The notes beneath the pieces were generated by a model that was not told where the DNA came from, searched no databases, and saw only the letters and a list, made by a program, of their open reading frames with translations. A program made the translations under genes and the position numbers. Shown here piece by piece: positions 43,225 to 53,360 of a stretch of DNA of 64,000 nt. The stretch is from Doryteuthis pealeii (Eukaryota; Mollusca; Cephalopoda; Myopsida; Loliginidae): assembly GCA_023376005.1 (NCBI GenBank), contig CM042142.1:55533185-55597184 (forward strand), given 5' to 3'. The first letter of the stretch is position 1. Each line of letters opens with the position of its first letter.

Positions 43225-43600
43225 TGTTACATAATTGATAAGCCAATGCGAGCCATACGAAAAGAGTTTCGAGAATCAGTCTTTGGCTTTCGTTAGCCAA
43301 ATTCTTGCATGCATTTTGTTCATCTGGGATATTAAAAAATAAAATGTGAGCTCTAACCAAAAAGAAAGTCTTGTGTTGTTCATTAAAAAAAAAAAAAAGT
43401 AACAAACACAGGACGTCCCAGAGATCGACAGATCCAGAATAACAGAAGATCCTGACAAGATACCAGCCAGATAACAGAGGATTGACCAATAGATAGACCC
43501 TGCCCAAGCTAAGATGGAAGATAGCAAGATAGAAGTAACAGAAGTATTCAAATAAAGAAAACAAGTATTCCTGTATACAACCACAGGTATACAGGTATAC
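43225..43600 (+). mobile_element. Small LTR element (TGTTA family), truncated
   Basis: The LTR 43225-43404 begins tgttacataattgataagcc and ends gtaaca. It contains aaagtcttgtgttgttcatt and a poly-A run. The leader 43405-43600 begins aacacaggacg and is purine-rich. No gene. It appears inserted into the LINE RT fragment. Confidence 0.6.
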
Positions 43601-43691
43601 TATACATGAAGAAAGATGAGATAACAGCCATTATAGAGCTACCCTGAAATATATGAAAGAAATACAAGGTAGGTACATGTTAATTTTATAG

Positions 43692-44126
43692 GCCGGTTTA
43701 GCTCCGTTTGGTAGAGCATCCGGCATCCGAAACACAAGGTTCCGGGTTCAATACCAGCCCTCGCCAACTCAGCGTACGAGTAACACAGGGATCTGTGTGG
43801 TAAAGTGGGGGGGGCTGATGGTAGATGTGGTGCTCCACCTCAGATGCTAAAACAATCTCCTTGGTCTAGCGCTAGTGAAAAGGGGATAGACTTCCTCACT
43901 GTCTGACCAACACAAGGTTCCAGGTTCAATACCAGCCCTCGCCAACTCAGCGTACGAGTAACACAGGGATCTGTGTGGTAATGTGGGGGGGGCTGATGGT
44001 AGATGTGGTGCTCCACCTCAGATGCCAAAACCATCTCCTTGGTCTAGCGCTAGTGAAAAGGGGATAGACTTCCTCACTGTCTGGTTAATACTGACTTTTG
44101 GCCACCCCACAGACTTTACCTTTACT
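43692..44126 (+). mobile_element. SINE-A with internal tandem duplication
   Basis: The head ggccggtttagctccg is followed by two copies of the body. The segment from aacacaaggttcc onward repeats at 43730 and 43909 (period about 180 bp), including a G7-G8 run. Duplication within one SINE is more likely than two insertions, since the second copy lacks the A box. Confidence 0.85.
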
Positions 44127-44129
44127 CTT

Positions 44130-44628
44130 TTTTACACATTAATTTTAAGATGGTATGCAACAGTAAAAGTTATAACTCTGTTGCGTTTTGGGGGAGAGAG
44201 AGCATATGCGTGTATGTGTGTATATGTGTGTTACGTATGAACTTAGATGTAACTCTTATTTTTTAATTGATTCTGATTACATTCAGTCATATTTTTCTGA
44301 GTAGACTTCATCCTTTATATATATATATATTTATATTTAACTACATCTTACACAAATCAATATAGACATATGATCTTCACATGTGGTAGTTTATATATAC
44401 AAATATATTCATAGAAATACACCCAAGCCTTTGCATATATATTGTTTCTCGTATATTTTATTGATAGATTTAATAAACATTAAATAACATTTGAAGAATA
44501 CCCATGTTCTTCCAATACAAAATGATATATACTTTATTTATTCATGTACAATGCAACAACAACAAAAAAATCATATAAAATCGTTAAAGGACAAAATTAC
44601 GCTTTTTGTAATATACAAGGGTAATCCC
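44130..44628. other. No recognisable feature
   Basis: AT-rich DNA with a short TA tract near 44318. Confidence 0.5.
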
Positions 44629-44630
44629 AA

Positions 44631-44705
44631 AAGTAAGTAAAGTTGAAAGAGTGACCTATTCTCACTATCTGCCAAAAAATGAGGGAGTCTATCCCCTTTT
44701 CATAT
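44631..44705 (-). mobile_element. SINE-A 3' fragment
   Basis: Only the agtaagtaaagt ... gagtctatccccttttca part survives. Confidence 0.75.
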
Positions 44706-44917
44706 TGCAAGAGAATGTTATTTCTATATCTGTGGCAAAGAGGTTTACTGTATATGTCTTTAATGAAATTACGATTGTGTTATTTATAATCTAAAGTAAC
44801 CTGTTGTTTCTAATGTTCCGGCACGCAAAGGATGTAGAGTACAGTTTTCGGCCTGCAGATCTAATTGCAGGTATGCATATGAGACCAACATACCTGGTAA
44901 TGAGTGAAGTTTAGTGA

Positions 44918-45097
44918 AAGTAAGTAAAGTCGGCGAAGTGGCCTATTGTTGATATCAGCTGGACAGCAAGGAAGTCTATCCTCTTTTCACTAGCACTAGA
45001 CCAGGGAGATTGTTTCTGCATCTGAAGTGGAGTGACGCACCTACCACAGCTCCCCACTTTACTGAACAGATCCAAGCTGTACTACTCATACGCTGAA
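44918..45097 (-). mobile_element. SINE-A, head truncated
   Basis: Reverse SINE-A body from aagtaaagtcggcg to ctactcatacgctga. The tRNA-like part is missing. Confidence 0.8.
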
Positions 45098-45191
45098 AAA
45101 TAAATGAAAAAAATGCTTCCTTGTAAATTATCTTTTTATAACTATGTGATGTGTTATGATTTCTTTTGTATTTATATCAGAGTAAAAAAAA

Positions 45192-46054
45192 AATAAGTAA
45201 AGTCAGTGGAGTGGCTTATTGTCAATACTAGCTGAACAGTGAGTGAGTCTGCCCCCTTTTCACTAGTGCTAGACCAGGGAGATTTTTTCATGTCTGAAGT
45301 GGAATGCCACAACTACCATCAGCTCCCCACTTTACTGAACAGATCCAAACTGTACTCCGCCCTGTCGGCTGGGGTGTTAGAATGCACTGACTGCACCTTT
45401 GCAGAGCGGTAAGACTTCCCCAATGGGGTCACCTGTTGGCCGTGGGTGGTGACCCGCGATGCTTAAGGATAGAACCCAGGTGGCTGAGCAGTCCATGACT
45501 TGCAATATTCCACTTTAGGCTTTTTTTGGGCTAGACGGGCAGTCGGAGAGGCCCCCTCCGATCAATCGACTGTCCACGTCAAGCCCTAGCACCTATATGA
45601 TTGCCCCAACTCTATTGCCCTTATGGCAACCCCCAATCCTTCTTATCATATGGGTGTTAGAAGGCAGTGGCTGAGGGTCTACATGTCCTGGGAATGACAT
45701 TAAACTCTATCTGATGGTGAGGTTCCAGTTCTGGAGGTTTGGGGAATGTGGAGCACCCCTTCATCACCATTGCTCCCTGGTCCACTCTGACCCGGAGTGG
45801 TAGTACCTGTTAGGGTCCCATCTATGGGTTGAATAGAAAAACATGAGTTTATAAACAAAATTGTATTAGGCATTAAGAATGAATTTATTTCACAACTTGT
45901 CGGCATTAAATGACCCACCGAGGTTGATATGCCGCAAAACAAAACAAACAAACCAAACAAACTGTACTACTCAGGTGCTGAGTTGGTGAGGGCCAGTATC
46001 AAACCCAGAAACTTGTGGTTCCTATGTGGATGCTCTACCAACTAAGCTAAACTG
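45192..46054 (-). mobile_element. SINE-A split by SINE-C
   Basis: The SINE-A body 45192-45356 continues at 45958-46054 with the tRNA-like head (ctaccaactaagctaaac). The break is the SINE-C insertion and its 11-bp duplication. Confidence 0.9.
45357..45957 (+). mobile_element. SINE-C, 601 bp, with target duplication
   Basis: Target duplication caaactgtact at 45346-45356 and 45958-45968. It begins ccgccctgtcggctgg and ends with the shared tail (ggcattaaatgacccac) and an A/C-rich (aaac)n end. Two further copies are at 59036 and 60382. It has no open frame and no obvious tRNA boxes. Probably a LINE-mobilised element of unknown origin. Confidence 0.85.
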
Positions 46055-46084
46055 TATTAAGAAATCACAGAAACATTTGTTTAT

Positions 46085-46250
46085 TGTCAATGATATTTAC
46101 ATCATTTTGAATTTTGAACACATATCTATTTTTCTACATAATCCCCATTTCGGTTGATGCATTTTTTGTGGGCGCTGTGGTGGTTTTCGTATGCCCATAT
46201 CATTGAGGAAGTGTTGAACCTTGTTGTCATTGCAAAATCATAAGATGATG
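46085..46250 (-). pseudogene. mariner-type transposase C-terminal remnant
   Basis: The minus strand encodes NTSSMIWAYENHHSAHKKCI and then NRNGDYVEK. The C-I-x-x-N-G-D-Y-V-E-K ending is characteristic of mariner-family transposases. The rest of the gene is absent. Confidence 0.5.
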
Positions 46251-46572
46251 CATTACACAAATTAAAAACTGATTATTTCCAACCTTCCATATATCACAAA
46301 TTTGTGATCATATTATGCGTAAAAACAAAATATATTCATGCCTTTTTACATACACATAATATTCGGTTGTATTATACACAAGATTATTTTACACATGAAT
46401 AAATATGGTTAATAAAAAAAACTAACATTTTCCAAATTCATTTCTTTTGTCTTTTTTTATGTAGCAAAAGCAGCTGAATCTAAAGAAAAAATACTTTTAT
46501 TATATTTCATATTCTTACTTTGAATTTTGATGGATTCATCTGTATGTATGTTTTTATTTAGTTTTTATTTTG
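46251..46572. other. No recognisable feature
   Basis: AT-rich DNA without repeat matches noticed. Confidence 0.5.
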
Positions 46573-46573
46573 A

Positions 46574-47003
46574 GGGGCAGGTTTAGCTCAGTCAGTAGAG
46601 CACCCGCCTAGGAATCGCAAGGGTCTTGGTTTGATACTGGCCCCCATCAACTCAGCACATGAGTAGCACAGATTGGGTAATTTGATCTGTGCAGTAAAAT
46701 GGGGAGCTGACAGAAGGTGTGGCCTTACCAAGAATAAAGAACCTAGCTATAGCTGGAGGGAAGAGATTGATTCAGGATTTTCCCAAGGGCATTAGCAGAA
46801 TGTGAAGCGCAAACATTTTTGTCCAGTATTTGAAATTGGGCCATGATACTGATCCCTGCCAACTCAGTGCATGAGTAACACAGGTTAGGTAATCTGATCT
46901 GTGCGATAAAGTAGGGAGCTAAAAGAAGGTGTGGTGCTCCACCTTAGCAAAAACAATCTCACTAGTCTAGTGCTAGCAAAAAAGGGATAGCTGTCTGACT
47001 GAT
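46574..47003 (+). mobile_element. Composite SINE-A / antisense SINE-B / SINE-A
   Basis: A SINE-A head and part of its body (46574-46735) pass into an antisense SINE-B segment (46735-46845). A second SINE-A body (46850-47003) ends at ggatagctgtctgactgatac. This looks like a mosaic from recombination or gene conversion. Confidence 0.7.
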
Positions 47004-47140
47004 ACTAGATAAATACCTGAACCTTGCCAGAGAGTTAAAAAAAAAAAAACATAGTTGGTTGGTTGTTTGTTTTGTTTTATGGCATATCAACTCTTTTCAG
47101 GTCATTTACAATATCGAATAAAGTCATTTGATATTTGGTT

Positions 47141-47246
47141 TCTTACAGTATCTTCTGTTTCTTAAATGGTCACCCATCTAAGTATTGAACAGGCTCATTG
47201 CTGCTTAACTTTGGTGATCTAGCAGGAACCGGTACTTTCAACGTGA
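47141..47246 (-). pseudogene. 5S rRNA-like pseudogene, copy 1
   Basis: The minus strand reads tcacgttgaaagtaccggtt, gatcacc, aagttaagcag, tacttagatgggtgacc and an end resembling the 5S 3' terminus (actgtaag). These are the A-box and C-box regions of invertebrate 5S rRNA. Substitutions in the GGGA/ACCGGG part and the context show it is not a working gene. Confidence 0.75.
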
Positions 47247-47323
47247 CTTGACTGTAAGCAAAAACACATTGAGGAACAGGAAAGTTACAGTAATACTAAT
47301 CATATTTGGAGTTCTTGAAACAT

Positions 47324-47421
47324 TATCTTCTGTTTCTTAAATGGTCACCCATCTAAGTATTGAACAGGCTCATTGCTGCTTAACTTTGATAATCTAGCAG
47401 GAACCGGTACTTTCAACGTGA
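47324..47421 (-). pseudogene. 5S rRNA-like pseudogene, copy 2
   Basis: Same as copy 1 but truncated at its 3' end where the next LINE segment begins. Confidence 0.75.
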
Positions 47422-47498
47422 CTTGACTGTAAGCAAAAACACATTGAGGAACAGGAAAGTTACAGTAATACTAATCATATTTGGAGTTCTTGAAACAT

Positions 47499-47596
47499 TA
47501 TCTTCTGTTTCTTAAATGGTCACCCATCTAAGTATTGAACAGGCTCATTGCTGCTTAACTTTGATAATCTAGCAGGAACCGGTACTTTCAATGTGA
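47499..47596 (-). pseudogene. 5S rRNA-like pseudogene, copy 3
   Basis: Near-identical to copy 2; one base differs in the acgttgaaa region. Confidence 0.75.
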
Positions 47597-47609
47597 CTTG
47601 ACTGTAAGC

Positions 47610-47885
47610 AAAAACACATTGAGGAACAGGAAAGTTACAGTAATACTAATCATATTTGGATCCCTTGAAACAATCCCGAAGACTCTAGAAAAGAAACTAA
47701 GGGAACCAGAGAAAGAATTGAGACTGTCCAGTTGTAGCCAATCCCCAAAAAGAACTTGTTATCTTGTGGATTATGCCGTCCCGGTGGATCATAAAGTAAA
47801 AACAACAGAAAATGAAAAGATAAATAAATACTTGGACCTGGCCAGAGAGCTGAGAAAACTAAGGAACATGAAGGTAAAGGTGCTA
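47610..47885 (+). pseudogene. LINE ORF2 C-terminal fragment
   Basis: An open frame in phase with KVTVILIIFGSLETIPKTLE, then CYLVDYAVPVDHKVKTTEN and INKYLDLARELRKLRNMKV. It belongs to the same LINE region as 26475-26790 (minus) and 49800. The segment order (VTVI...ETIPK before DHKVK) is permuted relative to the minus-strand copy, so the block is rearranged. Confidence 0.75.
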
Positions 47886-47998
47886 AAAGGTGTGGTGTTC
47901 CACCTTAGCAAAAACAATCTCCCTAGTCTAGTGCTAGCAAAAAAGGGATAGCTGTCTGACTGATACTGACCTTAGGCCACTCTGCCAACTTTAAAAAA
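47886..47998 (+). mobile_element. SINE-A 3' fragment
   Basis: Matches the end of the composite at 46925-47003 (gtggtgttccaccttagc, aaaaaagggatagctg) and extends to gccaacttt. Block A is therefore bracketed by two SINE-A ends. Confidence 0.8.
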
Positions 47999-48251
47999 AT
48001 ATTTTTACAGTAAAGCCAGAATGTTGCTTACTTTTTTTTCTTTTTTTTTTTTTCCATGAAGAAAAAGTTTTTGTCAGTCATATTTTTATGAAACAAGAGA
48101 AACAAAGAAAGAGGTTAATGTTCTTTTTCAAAATGGAGGATCAAACAAAAGATATAAGGTTGAAAGGAGTTTTTACAGGTAACACTGATAAGACATGATT
48201 AGATTTGATAAATGTTGTTTGAACCATTGATAAAACTCACAAAGTAAAAAG

Positions 48252-48725
48252 TGTTACATAATCTATGCGGTTGCATAAGATTATTGTCAATCCCCTGTAT
48301 TTCTAAAGGGATGGCCCCTTTTCATATCACGGGCGGGACTTTCCATGGAATATTACAGAAAGCCCGCGAAATACATGAAGTCACGTGGGACCTGGTTGGG
48401 TCTTCAGTTTCAGTTGGACGTCAGGCAGAGAAGATGTACTGCCTTAACTGGAACTCACCTGCATACGTGCGCTATGTTTAGTTACATGAAATGTTTAGTT
48501 AAGTAAATAAAAGCTTATGAAAATAACATGGTTTTGTGGTTGGTGAATGTCTTGGTAACAAGACTGATCTAGAAGAAGAAATGAGTTAAGTGTGACCAAC
48601 GACCAAGACAAAGTCCAGACGCTGGAAGAACTTAAGATATCAAAGATGCTAGAAGAATAGAAGTAAGAAAGAAAGGAAAGGGGTATGCAACAAAAGTAGA
48701 AAAATAAAAATCAAATAGCTGGATT
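48252..48725 (+). mobile_element. Small LTR element (TGTTA family)
   Basis: The LTR 48252-48560 starts tgttacataatctatgcgg and ends ttggtaaca. It contains acgtgggacctg and cagttggacgtcaggc, shared with 6765-7055, and an aataaaagc polyadenylation word. The leader 48561-48725 is purine-rich and ends ggggtatgcaac. No ORF. Confidence 0.75.
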
Positions 48726-48799
48726 ATTATAGAAGAAATCATTTACTAAGTTTTGCTTATAAGGATGGACTTAAAAGTTCATATGATGACATCATATCT

Positions 48800-48912
48800 G
48801 CTGTTGGTTGGTTGGTTGGTTGGATTTTACGGCATGTCAACCCTTGACACTACTGTCCTTTTACAAGGATGACTTTGGCATTAAATAACCCACAAGGGTT
48901 GATATGTAACAA
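48800..48912. repeat. Inverted pair of shared tail modules with (TTGG)n
   Basis: (TTGG)5 and ggcatgtcaacccttg are followed about 45 bp later by caagggttgatatg in inverted order. The two tails form a short hairpin. Confidence 0.75.
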
Positions 48913-49079
48913 TCATTGAATATGATTAAAGAAATCAAACCAAAACCAAAACTGATGGAAGAAGTGTGTGGACCACAAGGGGGGACTATTTTGAAAAATA
49001 AATCTCATTTGGTCACATTCCATGAGAATATCTTGGTTAGCCTCTGAACTTTTCAGCTGACACTCATAGTTTGGAACAA

Positions 49080-49310
49080 GACAAGAAGTATACAGCAACT
49101 AAACATTTAAATAAAAGAAAATATGTGTCAAAAATAAATAATCGCTGGAATTTTGAGACACAAAAAAGATCATTCAGAAAACCAGACATAGATTTAGTTA
49201 ACAAAAAGAAAATAACTTGCCAATTAGTTGACTTGGCCATTCGAGTAGATCACAGTGTTAATGTAAGAAAACAGAAAACTAGATAAATACCTGGACCTTG
49301 CCAGAGAGTT
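49080..49310 (+). pseudogene. LINE ORF2 fragment
   Basis: The frame reads TCQLVDLAIRVDHSVNVRKQ and then, after a stop and shift, a YLDLARELKK-like end. It is homologous to the CYLVDYA..VDHKV region at 47760 and leads into block B. Confidence 0.7.
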
Positions 49311-49416
49311 AAAAAAAAACAAAACATAGTTGGTTTGGTTGTTTGTTTTGTTTTATGGCATATCAACCCTTTTCAGGTCATTTACAATATCGAATAAAGT
49401 CATTTGATATTTGGTT

Positions 49417-49522
49417 TCTTACAGTATCTTCTGTTTCTTAAATGGTCACCCATCTAAGTATTGAACAGGCTCATTGCTGCTTAACTTTGGTGATCTAGCA
49501 AGAACCGGTACTTTCAACGTGA
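49417..49522 (-). pseudogene. 5S rRNA-like pseudogene, copy 4
   Basis: Counterpart of copy 1 in block B, with the same C-box and A-box words. Confidence 0.7.
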
Positions 49523-49599
49523 CTTGACTGTAAGCAAAAACACATTGAGGAACAGGAAAGTTACAGTAATACTAATCATATTTGGAGTTCTTGAAACAT

Positions 49600-49697
49600 T
49601 ATCTTCTGTTTCTTAAATGGTCACCCATCTAAGTATTGAACAGGCTCATTGCTGCTTAACTTTGATAATCTAGCAGGAACCGGTACTTTCAATGTGA
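49600..49697 (-). pseudogene. 5S rRNA-like pseudogene, copy 5
   Basis: Counterpart of copy 3 in block B, directly followed by the sense LINE segment. Confidence 0.7.
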
Positions 49698-50100
49698 CTT
49701 GACTGTAAGCAAAAACACATTGAGGAACAGAAAATTTACAGTAATACTAATCATATTTGGATCCCTTGAAACAATCCCGAAGACTCTAGAAAAGAGACTA
49801 AGGGAACCAGAGAAAGAATTGAGACTGTCCAGTTGTAGCCAATCCCAAAAAAGAACTTGTTATCTTGTGGATTATGCCATCCAGGTGGATCATAAAGTAA
49901 AAACAACAGAAAATGAAAAGATAAATAAATACTTGGACCTGGCCAGAGAGCTGAGAAAACTATGGAACATGAAAGTAAAGGTGCTCACCATACCACAGCA
50001 CTACCATGAACAGCTAGAATGAATAAGAGTCCTGGAGAGTTGAGGAGACTTGCTGTCACTCTGTCTCAAGTAAAAAACCATAAGTTATTACTTGCAAAAA

Positions 50101-50415
50101 AAAAAAAACTTGAAAGGAGTAAAATGATTATAATTGTTATGCAAACTGATTATAAAAAAGAAAAAAAAACTTTATTTAAGAGGAAGAAAAAAACAGATTG
50201 TTGACAAATATTAGAAAATATTTGTATATGAAATGAATCAGTTGTAGTTTCTTTCTTTCTTTTTTCTTGTTAAAACATAAAATTGTATGTGGATCAAAAG
50301 TTTCTTTCTGTTTTGAGTCAGAACAGGAGAGTTAAGACATTAGATTCTTTTGCTATAGACTAGATGAGAATTTTTTGGGAGAGGGAGAGAGAATGAAAGA
50401 GAGTGAGGAGTCTAC
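50101..50415. other. No recognisable feature
   Basis: A-rich DNA after the LINE end. Confidence 0.5.
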
Positions 50416-50694
50416 TGTTGGTTTGAATAACAGCAACTGGCTAAGAACAACTGAAGCAGAGTCCAAGACAGTTGGTATTTATGGAAATCAAGAATAGTCC
50501 ATTCATGTATTTGGGTGATTCCATTCCTTGTGTTCTGATTGGCTGCTTGGTTTCTATGATGTTGTGGAGTTTCATAAATACCCTATCATTCTGCAGTAGG
50601 GTCGCAGCAAGATAAGTTTGTATTCAGTTATGACTACTTGTTGCTGTGTATTACCAATTCAACGGTAATTGGAACTTAGCTTGATTATTCTACA
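50416..50694 (+). mobile_element. Candidate LTR (TGTTG...CAACA), no target duplication
   Basis: Has inverted ends and a ctgattgg (CCAAT) plus cataaatac (TATA) pair, as in the solo LTRs at 9075 and 24242. The flanks do not form a duplication (tctac versus aggga), so this is tentative. Confidence 0.35.
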
Positions 50695-50697
50695 ACA

Positions 50698-51011
50698 AGG
50701 GATAGAGAATAAAAGGGAGAGAGAATAAGGAAAGAGAGAGAATGAAAGAGAATGGGAGGGAGAGAGAATAAAAAAGAGAATGGAGAGAGAGAATGAAGAG
50801 AGAGACAGACAGACAGAGACTGAGAATGAGTAGAGAGACAGAATGAAAGAGGATAAGGGGGAGGAGAGAATAAAGAAAGAGAAAGATAATGACGAAAGAG
50901 AGAGAGAAAGTGAGAGAGAATTAAAGAGGGAGAGAAATGAGGAGATATAGTGAAAAAAGAGAGAATGGGGAGAAGCACATTAAGAAAAGAGAGAGACTGA
51001 GAAGGAAGAAT

Positions 51012-51065
<54 letters not shown>
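50698..51065. repeat. Purine-rich GA minisatellite
   Basis: About 370 bp of gagaga, gaatgaaaga and agaataa words, ending in about 44 bp of pure (GA)n. Confidence 0.9.
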
Positions 51066-51068
<3 letters not shown>

Positions 51069-51489
51069 AAGAGGTATGAGTTTTACTGGTGATATTTAAC
51101 TTCCTTTCCTCTGAGGACAGGATACTGTAGCAATTGAGTTTAATATGGAGCCTCTCATGCACACATCAAGGTGGGAACAAACATTGCTTAGCTCCTTCAG
51201 TGTCCCCCTTGGGGGCTGCAACTGACATGAATGATAAAACCCTAACTCTACCCCTAAAGTTACTGCCTGGAGGTACAATTCCATTAAGCTCATCACCTTT
51301 TTGAATTTGCTTATATTTTAACTCTGTAAAATGTCCAACTTTTAAGAAAAGAAAAGAAAGATTTTAGACACATTTTTTTGTTAGTGTTGGACTGATGGGA
51401 TGGTAACTTTTTGAATGAAATGAAGAGCGAGAATCTTGAAGAATAAGAGGAGTAGTAGTGATGGAGGAGGAGCTCTTAAAGTAGAGACA

Positions 51490-51725
51490 AGAGCTGCTTG
51501 GTTTGAATTTAGAATTTTTCCTTCTCCTATAATGGTTGCTATACCAAGGTTAAAGAGCCCAGTCTGACCTACTATTTACTATTTAACTGCAGAAGGAATG
51601 AGAATAGTTCAATGCATACTTTTTCCAAAGGGTATTAATACTATTTGAAATGCAAACGGCCTTGTCGGGGATTTGAACTCTAGTTGCTGTGTTCATTTTC
51701 TACAATGATAACCATGAGTGCCTCA
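51490..51725 (-). mobile_element. SINE-B, 3' truncated
   Basis: The minus strand from the head (gaggcactcatggttatc) through a tagagttcaaatccc B box and most of the body. Confidence 0.8.
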
Positions 51726-51745
51726 TTATGAATAGAGAATAAAAA

Positions 51746-51995
51746 AGTAAGTCGTCAGGGCAGCCTAATGTCGGTATCAGCCAGGCAGCGAGGGAGTCTA
51801 TCCCCTTTTCACTAGCGCTAAACCAAGGAGATTATTTTAGCATCTGAGGTGGAGCGCCACACCTACCATCAGCTCCTCACTTTACCGTACAGATCTCTGT
51901 GCTACTCATATGCTGAGTTGGCGAGGGCCAGCATCGAACCAGGAACCTTGTGATTCCTAGCCGAACACTCTACCAACTGAGCTAAACCGGCCCTT
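51746..51995 (-). mobile_element. SINE-A, full length, well preserved
   Basis: Complete minus-strand SINE-A ending in the head gggccggtttagctcag. Confidence 0.9.
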
Positions 51996-52043
51996 GAATA
52001 GAGAATAGTGTGAGTGAATAGACACCAATTATAAACAAGTAAA

Positions 52044-52119
52044 AGTAAAAAAGTAAAGTTGACGGGGCAGCCTAAAGTCGGTATCAGCCAGTCAGCGAGC
52101 GAGTCTATCCCCTTTTCAC
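52044..52119 (-). mobile_element. SINE-A 3' fragment
   Basis: Contains gtaaagttgacggggc to ccccttttcac, then stops at the LINE fragment. Confidence 0.8.
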
Positions 52120-52530
52120 AGATCAATCAATCAAATGCTGGATCCTAATGAGGGGCCTTGAGAATAAGCTAGATGGGAGCTGCGCAAGAATGCTGCGTGT
52201 GGTCTTGAACAAGTCGTGGAACAGCACCCCACAAGGAAACAGCTATATGGCCACCTGCCCCCATCTCACAAATCATTTGAGTGAGATGGACAAGGCATAC
52301 TGGACTCTGCTGGAGAAGCAAGGATGAGCTCATAAGTGACGTTCTCCTGTGGAAGCCAACACCCGGACATGCTAGTGTGGGCTGCCCACCAAGGACCTAC
52401 ATTGACCAACTATGCGAAGATGCTGGATGCTGCGCAGAGGACCTCCCTGGGACAATGAATGATAGGGAAAGTTGGTGAGAGATTGTCATGGATATCTGTG
52501 CTAATTGCGCAACATGATGATGATGACTCA
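52120..52530 (+). pseudogene. LINE ORF2 3' end with (GAT)n tail
   Basis: Frames give CARMLRVVLNKSWNSTP, RWTRHTGLCWRSKDELISDV, LLWKPTPGHASVGCPPRTYI, DQLCEDAGCCAEDLPGTMND and RESW. This is the classical C-terminus of a Jockey/RTE-like LINE. One frameshift separates the first part from the 65-codon open frame at 52281. It ends in atgatgatgatga. Better preserved than its relative at 27285. Confidence 0.85.
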
Positions 52531-52796
52531 GATCAACTATGGTGCGGAACATGCCAAACACTCAACACTGTCAAACATTTCCTCATGGAGTTTAGAGTTT
52601 TTTGATCTAATCAGAAAGAAATATTTCAACAAAAATAATATGAGAATACTAACATGAATGACATTTTATACTTCTTGGGAGAAATAAAAAATATATCAAA
52701 AATTGTGAATCAGATATAAAATACATCATGAAATACATCCACAAAAATAACACCAGTAAAGGAAACTTGAGTACCAACTTTTATCTTACACTCTAA

Positions 52797-52968
52797 CAGT
52801 TTTGGGGCATTAAATAACCCACAGGGTTATTAGACCATTAAACAAACTGAACCAAACCAGATGAAGTTAATGAAAATCATTTATACCAATTTGAAGATAT
52901 CAAGAACTTGAAACGTATAAACTTGTTTTGGCATTAAAAGTATTGATATGCCATTAAACAAAAAAATC
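52797..52968 (+). repeat. Two shared tail modules
   Basis: ggggcattaaataacccac (52803) and ggcattaaaagtattgatat (52929), each followed by ccattaaacaaa. Confidence 0.65.
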
Positions 52969-52974
52969 TAACCT

Positions 52975-53224
52975 ATTCTGTTTAGCTCAGTTGGTAGAGC
53001 GTTCGGCTAGGAATCACAAGGTTCCTGGTTCGATACTGGCCCTCGCCAACTCAGCATATGAGTAGCACAGGGATCTGTGCGGTAAAGTAAGGAGCTGATG
53101 GTAGGTGTGGTGCTCCACCTCAGGCACACAATAATCTCCTTGGTCTAGCATTAGTGAAAAGGAGATAGACTTCCTTGCCGTCTGGCTGATACCGACATTA
53201 GGCCGCCCCGACGACTTTACTTTT
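52975..53224 (+). mobile_element. SINE-A, full length
   Basis: Head gtttagctcagttggtagag with B box ggttcgatactgg, complete body and ccgacgactttact end. Confidence 0.9.
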
Positions 53225-53321
53225 TTTTTACAGTGATCTGTATAATGTGGAACGCTACACTAGTTTTAAGATTAAGTCTAGGATTTAAACTCAAATTGCC
53301 AAGACCATTTTTTATGTCTAG

Positions 53322-53356
<35 letters not shown>

Positions 53357-53360
53357 TATA
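53322..53360. repeat. (TA)n microsatellite
   Basis: About 38 bp of TA at the 3' end of the following minus-strand SINE-B. Confidence 0.9.

Larger units (their letters stand above)
47004..47885 (+). repeat. Duplicated block A: three 5S-LINE tandem units plus LINE ORF
   Basis: Starts with a LINE scrap and the shared tail. Then come three 175-bp units starting at 47149, 47324 and 47499, followed by a LINE fragment to about 47885. Each unit joins an antisense 5S rRNA-like segment to a short sense LINE coding segment. A shorter sister block lies at 49278-50090, about 2.28 kb away. Confidence 0.85.
49278..50100 (+). repeat. Duplicated block B: two 5S-LINE units plus LINE ORF
   Basis: Sister of block A with one fewer 175-bp unit (starts 49425 and 49600). 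The LINE part continues further, adding a RVLES.GDLLSL-like end (about 50030-50070). Only scattered base differences separate the blocks. Confidence 0.85.

Noticed and set aside
43052..43564. A 170-codon minus-strand gene
   Set aside because: It joins LTR sequence to LINE RT debris; the N-terminal half has no motif and the frame is broken relative to the RT.
47141..47606. A functional 5S rRNA gene cluster
   Set aside because: Key 3' positions are substituted and copies 2 and 3 are truncated by LINE sequence.
47598..47951. A 117-codon gene
   Set aside because: Recognised as a LINE ORF2 segment fused to a SINE-A end, duplicated at 49699.
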